A stretch of DNA of 64,000 nucleotides from Crossaster papposus. Lineage: Eukaryota; Echinodermata; Asteroidea; Velatida; Solasteridae. The notes beneath the pieces were generated by a model that saw only the letters and a list, made by a program, of their open reading frames with translations, did not search any database and was not told where the DNA came from. The DNA is taken from contig JBAIAA010000866.1 in the NCBI GenBank assembly GCA_037893245.1, positions 186,001-250,000 on the forward strand. Reading direction: 5' to 3'. Shown piece by piece: positions 24,100 through 34,744 of this stretch. The position numbers and the translations under genes are program-made. Every line of letters begins with the position of its first letter. Within the stretch, counting starts at the first letter, position 1.

Positions 24100-24785
24100 T
24101 AGATTTGGTGCCATTTTTTCGGACACCGTTAACGCCTATTTTTATGCAAATTAGTTATGACGTCATAAAACGTCATAAAATCGACTGTTTCAGTCATTAA
24201 AAGACATATTTTACCATTATCACACAAACAAAACATACTTTAAAGGCATTTGTAACATTAATGTTGTTGTTAAGATTTTATATTTTCTTATGATAACGCA
24301 TTTTTTTGTATGCATAAATTTACTTATTTTATGCAAATTAAGGATATTACATCAAATTAAACACCTCTGACGTGAAATAACATGTGGAATTGGCATGAAA
24401 CACATTTAAAACATCGTACTTGTTTATTTTTAATCTTGCTTAACATCTGATTATTAAATTGCATAATGTCCTTGTTTAAATGCAAATTAGGAATGACGGT
24501 GTGAAGTTAAATATTCAAAACATAAAGTGACATGTTTTGCAATTGGCAAACATAGAAATGCACTTCGAAAAATGTGAACTCTATTGTTCAACGGTAATTT
24601 TGTCTGAAGCTATGAGTGTAGAGTTTAATATGCATACATTGATTTGGAGATAGTTGTTTATGCAAATTAGGAAGGATGTTAAACAAGACATAATATATGT
24701 TGACTGTTACATAATGAAACATTTTGCAATTTGCATACAATGATTGTGTTTATTGGGAAGCAGCGTAATCATACATGTTACCTAC
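24100..24785. repeat. left subterminal repeats with octamer motifs
   Basis: ATGCAAATTA occurs at 24144-24153, 24331-24340, 24480-24489 and 24660-24669, each at the head of a loosely similar 150-190-bp AT-rich unit, with 'acatgttttgcaat' or 'acattttgcaat' phrases in the last two. A palindromic TGACGTCA lies at 24158-24165. 24107-24120 is the inverted counterpart of the right-arm phrase GAAAAAATGGCACC. No gene seen here. Confidence 0.65.
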
Positions 24786-25056
24786 TTTTTTATATATTTT
24801 TTTAGAACGATTCTCGGTCACCTGGGAAGGACATTAACGTGAAGGACGTGTAATACTGGGTTTTGTGGAATTTTTATTATTTTTCTGTGAGACTATTAGG
24901 TTTTTTTAAATTCTAATGGAGTGCTTTTGCAAGAAGGTATAGCACAGAGAAACCGGTTTATGCAGGCATACTTCAAGAAATGATCAGTATATTTTTTTTA
25001 TTTTTTTTTAATCAATTCTAGAGTTAGCTGTAGTGAATCAGAACTCATTCTATATG
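24786..25056. other. AT-rich stretch, nothing recognised
   Basis: Interior of the element; T-rich runs and no reading frame, RNA gene or repeat that I can support. Confidence 0.5.
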
Positions 25057-25640
25057 GGAAGGGGAGGGTGTTTATGGGAGTTTTCACAAGTCAGAACTTT
25101 TTCTCATCGTTTTCTTTATATTTTTTGGAGATGCTGAAGCAGTTCTGCTGCGTGAAGTATCATTGGATTTGAGGTGTGTGGCTGGTCTGCAGAGATAAGT
25201 CTGTATAATTTATGATGTGCTGGTATGCCAGCAGTGTGGTTGCGTAACTATCCTGCCCATGAGCGTAAATCTTAATTTAAGTTTTTTTTTAGTGATATAC
25301 GCTTCATGGGAGGTCAGTTCAGGCCACGTTTGGGAGATTGCAGTCTGTAGGAATGGGGGGGGGGGGGGGGGGGAGTGTTTCGTGTACAAGTTTTAAAAAA
25401 AAACCTCCGTACTTTTCGTTATTTTTTTGAGACGCGGAAAAGGTTCTGCTGACAAGTATCATATGGATTGTATTTGTGACTGGTCTGCAGAAATAAATCT
25501 GTAATTGTACGTTAACTAGTGGGTATGCTAGAAAGTGGTTGTTTAACTGGTCTCTCCAGAGCGTAATTCTTAACTCTTTTTTTCCTTTTTTTGTAAGACA
25601 CGCATCTGGGGGTCAGTTCTAGCCACATTATCTCTGCTAG
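25057..25640. repeat. diverged tandem duplication, period about 300 bp
   Basis: Two copies (about 25060-25330 and 25360-25632) share in order a TTTTT-GAGA-GC block, GGTTCTGCTG or AGTTCTGCTG, AAGTATCAT-GGAT, GACTGGTCTGCAGA, ATAAATCTGTA, GGTATGC, GAGCGTAA and GGTCAGTTC. Each is non-coding as far as I can see. The 90-residue minus-strand frame over the second copy has no counterpart in the first and is treated as chance. Confidence 0.65.
25355..25373 (+). repeat. poly-G tract, 19 bases
   Basis: Uninterrupted G19; the length is likely to vary and to be hard to sequence. Confidence 0.9.
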
Positions 25641-26043
25641 ATGACAAGTCTGTGGTTGGAGTTCGTGGACGGGAAAATACATCAAACGTCTGAAGGCCAA
25701 TTTGGTTAGACATTCCCTAAAAGCAGGAGTTTCAAACCCTGTCTCTGGTTTTTGCGACACGATGATTGGTTTGTGTATTGCCACAGTGGTCCCTTTGTTT
25801 TTAGTTCACACAGTGATTGATTATTACCGGTGATAATATGCCGTCCCCTCTTTTTTTCTCTTTTTTGGAAGGGGAGCAGGGCATATTTTCTGTGCTATAT
25901 CATGCACGTCATCAGTCACCATCTTATATAGTTCATTTTCCTTTCCTTGTTTTTATTTGTGTGTCGGTTTATATGACACGTGGCGAGGACAAATACCGGC
26001 TTTTTTTTGGGGGGGGGGGGTGTCTTGATTGATTTATTTTGTT
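25641..26043. other. interior of element, no gene supported
   Basis: Contains a T8-G12 tract (G12 at 26009-26020). The plus-strand frames of 60-80 residues here read through homopolymers and look like chance. Confidence 0.5.
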
Positions 26044-26539
26044 TTAGTCTTGAGATCCATTTCTTTGTTCATTGTTTTGTTCTTCCAATAGTCCCAATAG
26101 AATTTGCAGATTCTCCTCATCAAGATTTTGTTCCTCTTGGTTGGATTGTGGAGATGCTTTAGTACTAAGTTCATCTTTTATGTTTTTGTGCCGTTTGCAT
26201 GCCAGGATGGGTTGGGTATCAAATATCCTATTTAGATATTCGTTTTCGCTAATCAAGGGCCAGTGTTTAAGGATAGCCCGTTTGAGGGCTGGGTGCGCGA
26301 TATGTGGGTAGTATGGTAGGACGAACACCAGTGGGATATTTATTATTTGTTTTGTCACGCTTAGGGTCCGCGGGAGTCTTGCCCCTCTGAGAAAGGAGGG
26401 CTAGGTCTTCGTTTGTGTATCCGCGCTTTTGAAGTTTGTCTTTGAACAAGTTAACCCTCTCCTCAAAGTCTTTTAAATGGGTACATATAAGTTTGTATCT
26501 GGTCACTTCGCCCTTGATTAATCCGCCAAATATTGACAT
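26044..26539 (-). pseudogene. reverse-transcriptase-associated fragment, probably Penelope-like, frameshifted
   Basis: Two overlapping minus-strand frames (26267-26539, then 26044-26358) together read like the region after the reverse transcriptase core in Penelope-like retroelement proteins: a helical segment ending KRGYTNEDL, a proline/lysine linker, then FVLPYYPHIAHPALKRAIL, KHWPLI and a PILACKRHKNIKDEL segment. The frames differ by one position and join near 26310-26345, so the fragment is broken. No catalytic reverse transcriptase motif is present and no GIY-YIG endonuclease follows. Family assignment is from memory of the motif order. It may be a retroelement remnant captured by, or inserted in, the DNA element. 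Confidence 0.5.
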
Positions 26540-26570
26540 AGGGTGTGCTGAATCTCTAGCTAGGTACCAG

Positions 26571-27060
26571 AAAATGGCACCATGACTGAAATTTCATCTA
26601 CGGCTATAAGCTTTGTATTCCTGCATAGACTTCAAAATGTTCATGAATTGGGTTAGTATTTTACAGTCCAGCTGTAGCGTGCAAAGAGAATACATTGAAA
26701 ACCCTATATAAAATATAGCAATTTATGACGTCATACTTAATTTGCATAAAAGTACACTTATTAGTGCTCCGAAAAAATGGCACCTTGACTCAAATTTCAT
26801 CTACGGCTATAAGCTTTGTATTCCTGCAAAGAAAACAACATGTTCACGAATAGGGTTAGTATTTTACAGTCAAGATGTAGCGTGCAAAGAGAATACATTG
26901 AAAACCCTATGTAAAATATAGCGATTTATGACGTCATACTTAATTTGCATAAAAGTACACTTTTTTTTCCCCGAAAAAATGGCACCAAGACTCAAATTGT
27001 ATCTATGGCTATAAGCTTTGTATTCCTGCAAAGAAAACAAAATGTTCATGAATTTCTCAC
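26571..27060. repeat. right subterminal tandem repeat, period about 202 bp
   Basis: Three copies, the last partial, start at the phrase ATGGCACC at 26574, 26777 and 26979. Each continues with CTATAAGCTTTGTATTCCTGC and a GTTCAYGAAT phrase; copies 1 and 2 go on to TGACGTCA (26726-26733, 26929-26936) and TAATTTGCAT (26738-26747, 26941-26950). Orientation is inverted relative to the left arm. These could be transposase-binding repeats; that is inference. Confidence 0.8.
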
Positions 27061-27084
27061 GGGATGACAATGGCTGCAAGACTA
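27035..27084 (-). repeat. right terminal inverted repeat
   Basis: Reverse complement matches the left end over the outer 15 bases exactly and then with a few differences and the 13-base gap. Confidence 0.8.
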
Positions 27085-27212
27085 GTAGCGCCTTAGACCG
27101 CTCGGCCATCCTGAGTTGCTCGTAAAATGTGCCAAAAAATTGTGCGAAGTGTAAACAGAAAATTGAATTTTGTGGCAAAATTTCCGAAATGCAAATAAAA
27201 ATATAAATAAAA

Positions 27213-27295
27213 TGTCAGGAGTGGGATTCGAACCCACGCCTACAGAGTAGACTACGACCTTAACGTAGCGCATTATACCGCTCGGCCATCCTGAC
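27213..27295 (-). tRNA. tRNA-Leu (AAG), second subtype
   Basis: A34, T23 and D-loop A. First complete tRNA after the 3.1-kb insertion; counterpart of 32622-32704. Confidence 0.82.
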
Positions 27296-27655
27296 TCGCT
27301 TGTAGAATGTGCGAAGTGTAAACATAAAATTGAATTTTGAGGCAAAATTACCGAAATGCAAATCACAACATAAAAAAATGTCAGGAGTGGGATTCGAACC
27401 CACGCCTACAGAGTAGACTACGACCTGAACGTAGCGCCTTAGACCGCTCGCCCATCCTGACTCGCTTGTAGAATGTGCGAAGTGTAAACATAAAATTTAA
27501 TTTTGAGGCAAAATTACCGAAATGCAAATCACAACATAAAAAAATGTCAGGAGTGGGATTTGAACCCACGCCTACAGAGTAGACTACGACCTAAACGTTA
27601 ATTAAATACAATTTTGAGGCAACATTTCCGAAATGCAAATCACAACATAAAAAAT

Positions 27656-27738
27656 TGTCAGGAGTGGGATTCGAACCCACGCCTACAGAGTAGACTACGA
27701 CCTGAACGTAGCGCCTTAGACCGCTCGGCCATCCTGAC
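27656..27738 (-). tRNA. tRNA-Leu (CAG), exact consensus
   Basis: Body identical to the reference; the T-run is T6 preceded by ACAA. Paralogue of 33065-33147. Confidence 0.93.
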
Positions 27739-28920
27739 TCGCTTGTAGAATGTGCGAAGTGTGAACAGAAAATTAAATTTTGAGGCAAAATTACCGAAAT
27801 GCAAATCATAACATAAAAAAATGTCAGGAGTGGGATTCGAACCCACGCCTACAGAGTAGACTACGACCTGAACGTAGCGCCTTGGACCGCTCGGCCATCC
27901 TGACTCGCTTGTAAAATGTGCGAAGTGTAAACAGAAAATTGAATTTTGAGGCAAAATTACCGAAATGCAAATCACAACATAAAACAATGTCAGGAGTGGG
28001 ATTCGAACCCACGCCTACAGAGTAGACTACGACCTGAACGTAGCGCCTTGGACCGCTCGGCCATCCTGACTCGCTTGTAGAATATGCGAAGTGTAAACAG
28101 AAAATTTAATTTTGAGGCAAAATTACCGAAATGCAAATCACAACATAAACAAATGTCAGGAGTGGGATTTGAACGCACGCCTACAGAGTACACTACGACC
28201 TAAACGTTAATTAAATTAAATTTTGAGGCAACATTTCCGAAATGCAAATCACAACATAAAAAAATGTCAGGAGTGGGATTCGAACCCACGCCTACAGAGT
28301 AGACTACGACCTGAACGTATCGCCTTAGACCGCTCGGCCATCCTGACTCGCTTGTAGAATGTGCGAAGTGTAAACAGAAAATTAAATTTTGAGGCAAAAT
28401 TACCGAAATGCAAATCATAACATAAAAAAATGTCAGGAGTGGGATTCGAACCCACGCCTACAGAGTAGACTGCGACCTGAACGTAGCGCCTTGGACCGCT
28501 CGGCCATCCTGAGTTGCTCGTAAAATGTGCGAAAATATTGTGCGAAGTGTAAACAGAAAATTAAATTTTGAGGCAAAATTACCGAAATGCAAATAAAAAT
28601 GTCAGGAGTGGGATTAGAACCCACGCCTACAGAGTAGACTACGTCCTGAACGTAGCGCCTTAGACCGCTCGGCCATTCTGACTCGCTGGTAGAATGTGCG
28701 AAGTGTAAACATAAAATTGAATTTTGAGGCAAATTACCGAAATGCAAAACAATGTCAGGAGTGGGATTCGAACCCACGCCTACATAGTAGACTACGACCT
28801 GAACGTAGCGCCTTACACCGCTCGGCCATCCTGACTAGCTTGTAGAATGTGCGAAGTGTAAACAGAAAATTAAATTTTTTGAGGCAAAATTACCGAAATG
28901 CAAATCATAACATAAAAAAA

Positions 28921-29003
28921 TGTCAGGAGTGGGATTCGAACCCACGCCTACAGAGTAGACTACGACCTGAACGTAGCGCCTTAGACCGCTCGGCCATCCT
29001 GAC
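28921..29003 (-). tRNA. tRNA-Leu (CAG), exact consensus
   Basis: Body identical to the reference; its 1750-bp-offset homologue 30671 has a B-box change (plus strand gggaatcg). Confidence 0.93.
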
Positions 29004-29252
29004 TCGCTTGTAGAATGTGCGAAGTGTAAACAGAAAATTTAATTTTGAGGCAAAATTACCGAAATGCAAATCACAACATAAAAAAATGTCAGGAGTGGGA
29101 TTCGAACGCACGCCTACAGAGTAGACTACGACCTGAACGTAGCGCCTTAGACCGCTCGGCCATCCTGACTCGCTTGTAGAATGTGCGAAGTGTAAACAGA
29201 AAATTAAATTTTGAGGCAAAATTACCGAAATGCAAATCATAACATAAAAAAA

Positions 29253-29335
29253 TGTCAGGAGTGGGATTCGAACCCACGCCTACAGAGTAGACTACGACCT
29301 GAACGTAGCGCCTTAGACCGCTCGGCCATCCTGAC
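29253..29335 (-). tRNA. tRNA-Leu (CAG), exact consensus
   Basis: Body identical to the reference; duplicate at 31003-31085. Confidence 0.93.
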
Positions 29336-29418
29336 TCGCTTGTAGAATGTGCGAAGTGTAAACAGAAAATTGAATTTTGAGGCAAAATTACCGAAATGCA
29401 AATCACAACATAAAAAAA

Positions 29419-29501
29419 TGTCAGGAGTGGGATTCGAATCCACGCCTACAGAGTGGACTACGACCTCAACGTAGCGCCTTGGACCGCTCGGCCATCCTGA
29501 C
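29419..29501 (-). tRNA. tRNA-Leu-like (GAG)
   Basis: Main GAG subfamily with the G53 to A B-box change; paralogue of 31169-31251 (+1750). Confidence 0.72.
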
Positions 29502-31002
29502 TCGCTTGTAGAATATGCGAAGTGTAAACAGAAAATTGAATTTTGAGGCAAAATTACCGAAATGCAAATCACAACATAAAAAAATGTCAGGAGTGGGATT
29601 TGAACCCACGCCTACAGAGTAGACTACGACCTGAACGTAGCGCCTTAGACCGCTCGGCCATTCTGACTCGCTGGTAGAATGTGCGAAGTGTAAACATAAA
29701 ATTGAATTTTGAGGCAAATTACCGAAATGCAAAACAATGTCAGGAGTGGGATTCGAACCCACGCCTACAGAGTAGACTACGACCTGAACGTAGCGCCTTG
29801 GACCGCTCGGCCATCCTGACTCGCTTGTAGAATATGCGAAGTGTAAACAGAAAATTTAATTTTGAGGCAAAATTACCGAAATGCAAATCACAACATAAAC
29901 AAATGTCAGGAGTGGGATTTGAACGCACGCCTACAGAGTACACTACGACCTAAACGTTAATTAAATTAAATTTTGAGGCAACATTTCCGAAATGCAAATC
30001 ACAACATAAAAAAATGTCAGGAGTGGGATTCGAACCCACGCCTACAGAGTAGACTACGACCTGAACGTATCGCCTTAGACCGCTCGGCCATCCTGACTCG
30101 CTTGTAGAATGTGCGAAGTGTAAACAGAAAATTAAATTTTGAGGCAAAATTACCGAAATGCAAATCATAACATAAAAAAATGTCAGGAGTGGGATTCGAA
30201 CCCACGCCTACAGAGTAGACTGCGACCTGAACGTAGCGCCTTGGACCGCTCGGCCATCCTGAGTTGCTCGTAAAATGTGCGAAAATATTGTGCGAAGTGT
30301 AAACAGAAAATTAAATTTTGAGGCAAAATTACCGAAATGCAAATAAAAATGTCAGGAGTGGGATTAGAACCCACGCCTACAGAGTAGACTACGACCTGAA
30401 CGTAGCGCCTTAGACCGCTCGGCCATTCTGACTCGCTGGTAGAATGTGCGAAGTGTAAACATAAAATTGAATTTTGAGGCAAATTACCGAAATGCAAAAC
30501 AATGTCAGGAGTGGGATTCGAACCCACGCCTAAATAGTAGACTACGACCTGAACGTAGCGCCTTACACCGCTCGGCCATCCTGACTAGCTTGTAGAATGT
30601 GCGAAGTGTAAACAGAAAATTAAATTTTTTGAGGCAAAATTACCGAAATGCAAATCATAACATAAAAAAATGTCAGGAGTGGGAATCGAACCCACGCCTA
30701 CAGAGTAGACTACGACCTGAACGTAGCGCCTTAGACCGCTCGGCCATCCTGACTCGCTTGTAGAATGTGCGAAGTGTAAACAGAAAATTGAATTTTGAGG
30801 CAAAATTACCGAAATGCAAATCACAACATAAAAAAATGTCAGGAGTGGGATTCGAACGCACGCCTACAGAGTAGACTACGACCTGAACGTAGCGCCTTAG
30901 ACCGCTCGGCCATCCTGACTCGCTTGTAGAATGTGCGAAGTGTAAACAGAAAATTAAATTTTGAGGCAAAATTACCGAAATGCAAATCATAACATAAAAA
31001 AA

Positions 31003-31085
31003 TGTCAGGAGTGGGATTCGAACCCACGCCTACAGAGTAGACTACGACCTGAACGTAGCGCCTTAGACCGCTCGGCCATCCTGAC
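31003..31085 (-). tRNA. tRNA-Leu (CAG), exact consensus
   Basis: Body identical to the reference; second copy of the 1750-bp block. Confidence 0.93.
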
Positions 31086-31168
31086 TCGCTTGTAGAATGT
31101 GCGAAGTGTAAACAGAAAATTGAATTTTGAGGCAAAATTACCGAAATGCAAATCACAACATAAAAAAA

Positions 31169-31251
31169 TGTCAGGAGTGGGATTCGAATCCACGCCTACA
31201 GAGTGGACTACGACCTCAACGTAGCGCCTTGGACCGCTCGGCCATCCTGAC
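31169..31251 (-). tRNA. tRNA-Leu-like (GAG)
   Basis: Main GAG subfamily; second copy of the 1750-bp block. Confidence 0.72.
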
Positions 31252-32165
31252 TCGCTTGTAGAATATGCGAAGTGTAAACAGAAAATTGAATTTTGAGGCA
31301 AAATAACCGAAATGCAAATCACAACATAAAAAAATGTCAGGAGTGGGATTTGAACCCACGCCTACAGAGTAGACTACGACCTGAACGTAGCGCCTTAGAC
31401 CGCTCGGCCATTCTGACTCGCTGGTAGAATGTGCGAAGTGTAAACATAAAATTGAATTTTGAGGCAAATTACCGAAATGCAAAACAATGTCAGGAGTGGG
31501 ATTCGAACCCACGCCTACAGAGTAGACTACGACCTGAACCTAGCGCCTTACACCGCTCGGCCATCCTGACTAGCTTGTAGAATGTGCGAAGTGTAAACAG
31601 AAAATTAAATTTTGAGGCAAAATTACCGAAATGCAAATCATAACATAAAAAAATTTCAGGAGTGGGATTCGAACCCACGCCTACAGAGTAGACTACGACC
31701 TGAACGTAGCGCCTTAGACCTCTCGGCCATCCTGACTCGCTTGTAGAATGTGCGAAATGTAAACAGAAAATTGAATTTTGAGGCAAAATTACCGAAATGC
31801 AAATCACAACATGAAAAAATGTCAGGAGTGAGATTCGAACCCACGCCTACAGAGTAGACTACGACCTGAACCTAGCGCCTTAGACCGCTCGGCCATCCTG
31901 ACTCGCTTGTAGAATGTGCGAAGTGTAAACAGAAAATTAAATTTTGAGGCAAAATTACCGAAATGCAAATCATAACATAAAAAAATGTCAGGAGTGGGAT
32001 TCGAACCCACGCCTACAGAGTAGACTACGACCTGAACGTAGCGCCTTAGACCGCTCGGCCATCCTGAGTTGCTCGTAAAATGTGCCAAAAAATTGTGCGA
32101 AGTGTAAACAGAAAATTGAATTTTGTGGCAAAATTTCCGAAATGCAAATAAAAATATAAATAAAA

Positions 32166-32248
32166 TGTCAGGAGTGGGATTCGAACCCACGCCTACAGAG
32201 TAGACTACGACCTTAACGTAGCGCATTATACCGCTCGGCCATCCTGAC
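32166..32248 (-). tRNA. tRNA-Leu (AAG), second subtype
   Basis: A34, T23 and D-loop A. It is followed at higher coordinates by a truncated copy and then a CAG copy, the same order as at the interrupted site. Confidence 0.82.
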
Positions 32249-32621
32249 TCGCTTGTAGAATGTGCGAAGTGTAAACATAAAATTGAATTTTGAGGCAAAA
32301 TTACCGAAATGCAAATCACAACATAAAAAAATGTCAGGAGTGGGATTCGAACCCACGCCTACAGAGTAGACTACGACCTAAACGTTAATTAAATTAAATT
32401 TTGAGGCAACATTTCCGAAATGCAAATCACAACATAAAAAAAGTCAGGAGTGGGATTCGAACCCACGCCTACAGAGTAGACTACGACCTGAACGTAGCGC
32501 CTTAGACCGCTCGGCCATCCTGAGTTGCTCGTAAAATGTGCCAAAAAATTGTGCGAAGTGTAAACAGAAAATTGAATTTTGTGGCAAAATTTCCGAAATG
32601 CAAATAAAAATATAAATAAAA

Positions 32622-32704
32622 TGTCAGGAGTGGGATTCGAACCCACGCCTACAGAGTAGACTACGACCTTAACGTAGCGCATTATACCGCTCGGCCATCC
32701 TGAC
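32622..32704 (-). tRNA. tRNA-Leu (AAG), second subtype
   Basis: A34, T23 and D-loop A. Lies 456 bp from the previous AAG copy. Confidence 0.82.
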
Positions 32705-33064
32705 TCGCTTGTAGAATGTGCGAAGTGTAAACATAAAATTGAATTTTGAGGCAAAATTACCGAAATGCAAATCACAACATAAAAAAATGTCAGGAGTGGG
32801 ATTCGAACCCACGCCTACAGAGTAGACTACGACCTGAACGTAGCGCCTTAGACCGCTCGCCCATCCTGACTCGCTTGTAGAATGTGCGAAGTGTAAACAT
32901 AAAATTGAATTTTGAGGCAAAATTACCGAAATGCAAATCACAACATAAAAAAATGTCAGGAGTGGGATTTGAACCCACGCCTACAGAGTAGACTACGACC
33001 TAAACGTTAATTAAATACAATTTTGAGGCAACATTTCCGAAATGCAAATCACAACATAAAAAAT

Positions 33065-33147
33065 TGTCAGGAGTGGGATTCGAACCCACGCCTACAGAGT
33101 AGACTACGACCTGAACGTAGCGCCTTAGACCGCTCGGCCATCCTGAC
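33065..33147 (-). tRNA. tRNA-Leu (CAG), exact consensus
   Basis: Body identical to the reference; same T6 terminator variant as 27656-27738. Confidence 0.93.
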
Positions 33148-34329
33148 TCGCTTGTAGAATGTGCGAAGTGTGAACAGAAAATTAAATTTTGAGGCAAAAT
33201 TACCGAAATGCAAATCATAACATAAAAAAATGTCAGGAGTGGGATTCGAACCCACGCCTACAGAGTAGACTACGACCTGAACGTAGCGCCTTGGACCGCT
33301 CGGCCATCCTGACTCGCTTGTAAAATGTGCGAAGTGTAAACAGAAAATTGAATTTTGAGGCAAAATTACCGAAATGCAAATCACAACATAAAAAAATGTC
33401 AGGAGTGGGATTCGAACCCACGCCTACAGAGTAGACTACGACCTGAACGTAGCGCCTTGGACCGCTCGGCCATCCTGACTCGCTTGTAGAATATGCGAAG
33501 TGTAAACAGAAAATTTAATTTTGAGGCAAAATTACCGAAATGCAAATCACAACATAAACAAATGTCAGGAGTGGGATTTGAACGCACGCCTACAGAGTAC
33601 ACTACGACCTAAACGTTAATTAAATTAAATTTTGAGGCAACATTTCCGAAATGCAAATCACAACATAAAAAAATGTCAGGAGTGGGATTCGAACCCACGC
33701 CTACAGAGTAGACTACGACCTGAACGTATCGCCTTAGACCGCTCGGCCATCCTGACTCGCTTGTAGAATGTGCGAAGTGTAAACAGAAAATTAAATTTTG
33801 AGGCAAAATTACCGAAATGCAAATCATAACATAAAAAAATGTCAGGAGTGGGATTCGAACCCACGCCTACAGAGTAGACTGCGACCTGAACGTAGCGCCT
33901 TGGACCGCTCGGCCATCCTGAGTTGCTCGTAAAATGTGCGAAAATATTGTGCGAAGTGTAAACAGAAAATTAAATTTTGAGGCAAAATTACCGAAATGCA
34001 AATAAAAATGTCAGGAGTGGGATTAGAACCCACGCCTACAGAGTAGACTACGACCTGAACGTAGCGCCTTAGACCGCTCGGCCATTCTGACTCGCTGGTA
34101 GAATGTGCGAAGTGTAAACATAAAATTGAATTTTGAGGCAAATTACCGAAATGCAAAACAATGTCAGGAGTGGGATTCGAACCCACGCCTACATAGTAGA
34201 CTACGACCTGAACGTAGCGCCTTACACCGCTCGGCCATCCTGACTAGCTTGTAGAATGTGCGAAGTGTAAACAGAAAATTAAATTTTTTGAGGCAAAATT
34301 ACCGAAATGCAAATCATAACATAAAAAAA

Positions 34330-34412
34330 TGTCAGGAGTGGGATTCGAACCCACGCCTACAGAGTAGACTACGACCTGAACGTAGCGCCTTAGACCGCTC
34401 GGCCATCCTGAC
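34330..34412 (-). tRNA. tRNA-Leu (CAG), exact consensus
   Basis: Body identical to the reference; paralogue of 36924-37006 (+2594). Confidence 0.93.
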
Positions 34413-34495
34413 TCGCTTGTAGAATGTGCGAAGTGTAAACAGAAAATTGAATTTTGAGGCAAAATTACCGAAATGCAAATCACAACATAAAAAAA

Positions 34496-34578
34496 TGTCA
34501 GGAGTGGGATTCGAACCCACGCCTACAGAGTAGACTACGACCTGAACGTAGCGCCTTAGACCGCTCGGCCATCCTGAC
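34496..34578 (-). tRNA. tRNA-Leu (CAG), exact consensus
   Basis: Body identical to the reference; lies directly downstream, on the minus strand, of the intact GAG copy 34662. Confidence 0.93.
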
Positions 34579-34661
34579 TCGCTTGTAGAATGTGCGAAGT
34601 GTAAACAGAAAATTAAATTTTGAGGCAAAATTACCGAAATGCAAATCATAACATAAAAAAA

Positions 34662-34744
34662 TGTCAGGAGTGGGATTCGAACCCACGCCTACAGAGTAGA
34701 CTACGACCTCAACGTAGCGCCTTAGACCGCTCGGCCATCCTGAC
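34662..34744 (-). tRNA. tRNA-Leu (GAG), otherwise exactly consensus
   Basis: The whole body equals the consensus except C34 to G. Acceptor, anticodon, variable and T stems all pair; A box, B box and a T7 run are intact. With 37256-37338 it is the best candidate for a functional GAG leucine tRNA. Probably a recombinant between a GAG copy and a consensus copy, because nearby GAG copies carry other changes. Confidence 0.88.

Larger units (their letters stand above)
23999..27084. mobile_element. DNA-transposon-like element, 3086 bp, GTA target duplication
   Basis: Both ends carry an inverted repeat beginning TAGTCTTGCAGCCAT (15 bp exact, then imperfect for about 50 bp), flanked by GTA at 23996-23998 and 27085-27087. 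Inside are inverted subterminal arms with ATGCAAATTA and TGACGTCA motifs, a duplicated 300-bp segment, poly-G tracts and a broken reverse-transcriptase-associated fragment. No transposase is visible, so the element is non-autonomous or decayed. A 3-bp target duplication occurs in several DNA transposon superfamilies, including Harbinger and some CACTA elements; I cannot assign one. Confidence 0.85.
23944..27115 (-). pseudogene. tRNA-Leu split by a 3.1-kb transposable element
   Basis: The 3' portion lies at 23944-23998 and the 5' portion at 27088-27115. Removing the element (23999-27084) and one GTA (27085-27087) restores exactly the usual gene length, with anticodon CAG and base C1. The insertion falls in the 5' strand of the anticodon stem (positions 28-30) and inactivates the gene. 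Confidence 0.92.
27085..33674 (-). repeat. tRNA-Leu tandem array, segment 6
   Basis: The array resumes after the 3.1-kb insertion. Non-consensus CAG copies start at 27379, 27822, 27988, 28265, 28431, 28600, 28753, 29087, 29585, 29738, 30015, 30181, 30350, 30503, 30671, 30837, 31335, 31488, 31654, 31820, 31986, 32442, 32788, 33231 and 33397. Truncated copies start at 27545, 28154, 29904, 32332, 32954 and 33563. A 1750-bp block (28155-29904) is followed directly by its second copy (29905-31654). Units 32167-33147 are the uninterrupted paralogue of the region split by the element at 23999-27084. Confidence 0.93.

Noticed and set aside
25512-25784. 90-residue minus-strand frame in the element interior
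   Set aside because: No recognisable domain, and the homologous 300-bp copy at 25060-25330 does not keep the frame; most likely chance.
25817-26311. Plus-strand frames of 60-79 residues
   Set aside because: They run through T and G homopolymers or antisense to the retroelement fragment and have no family features.
26850-27178. 102-residue minus-strand frame crossing the element's right end
   Set aside because: It joins tRNA and spacer sequence to the inverted repeat of the element; a chance frame across the insertion junction.
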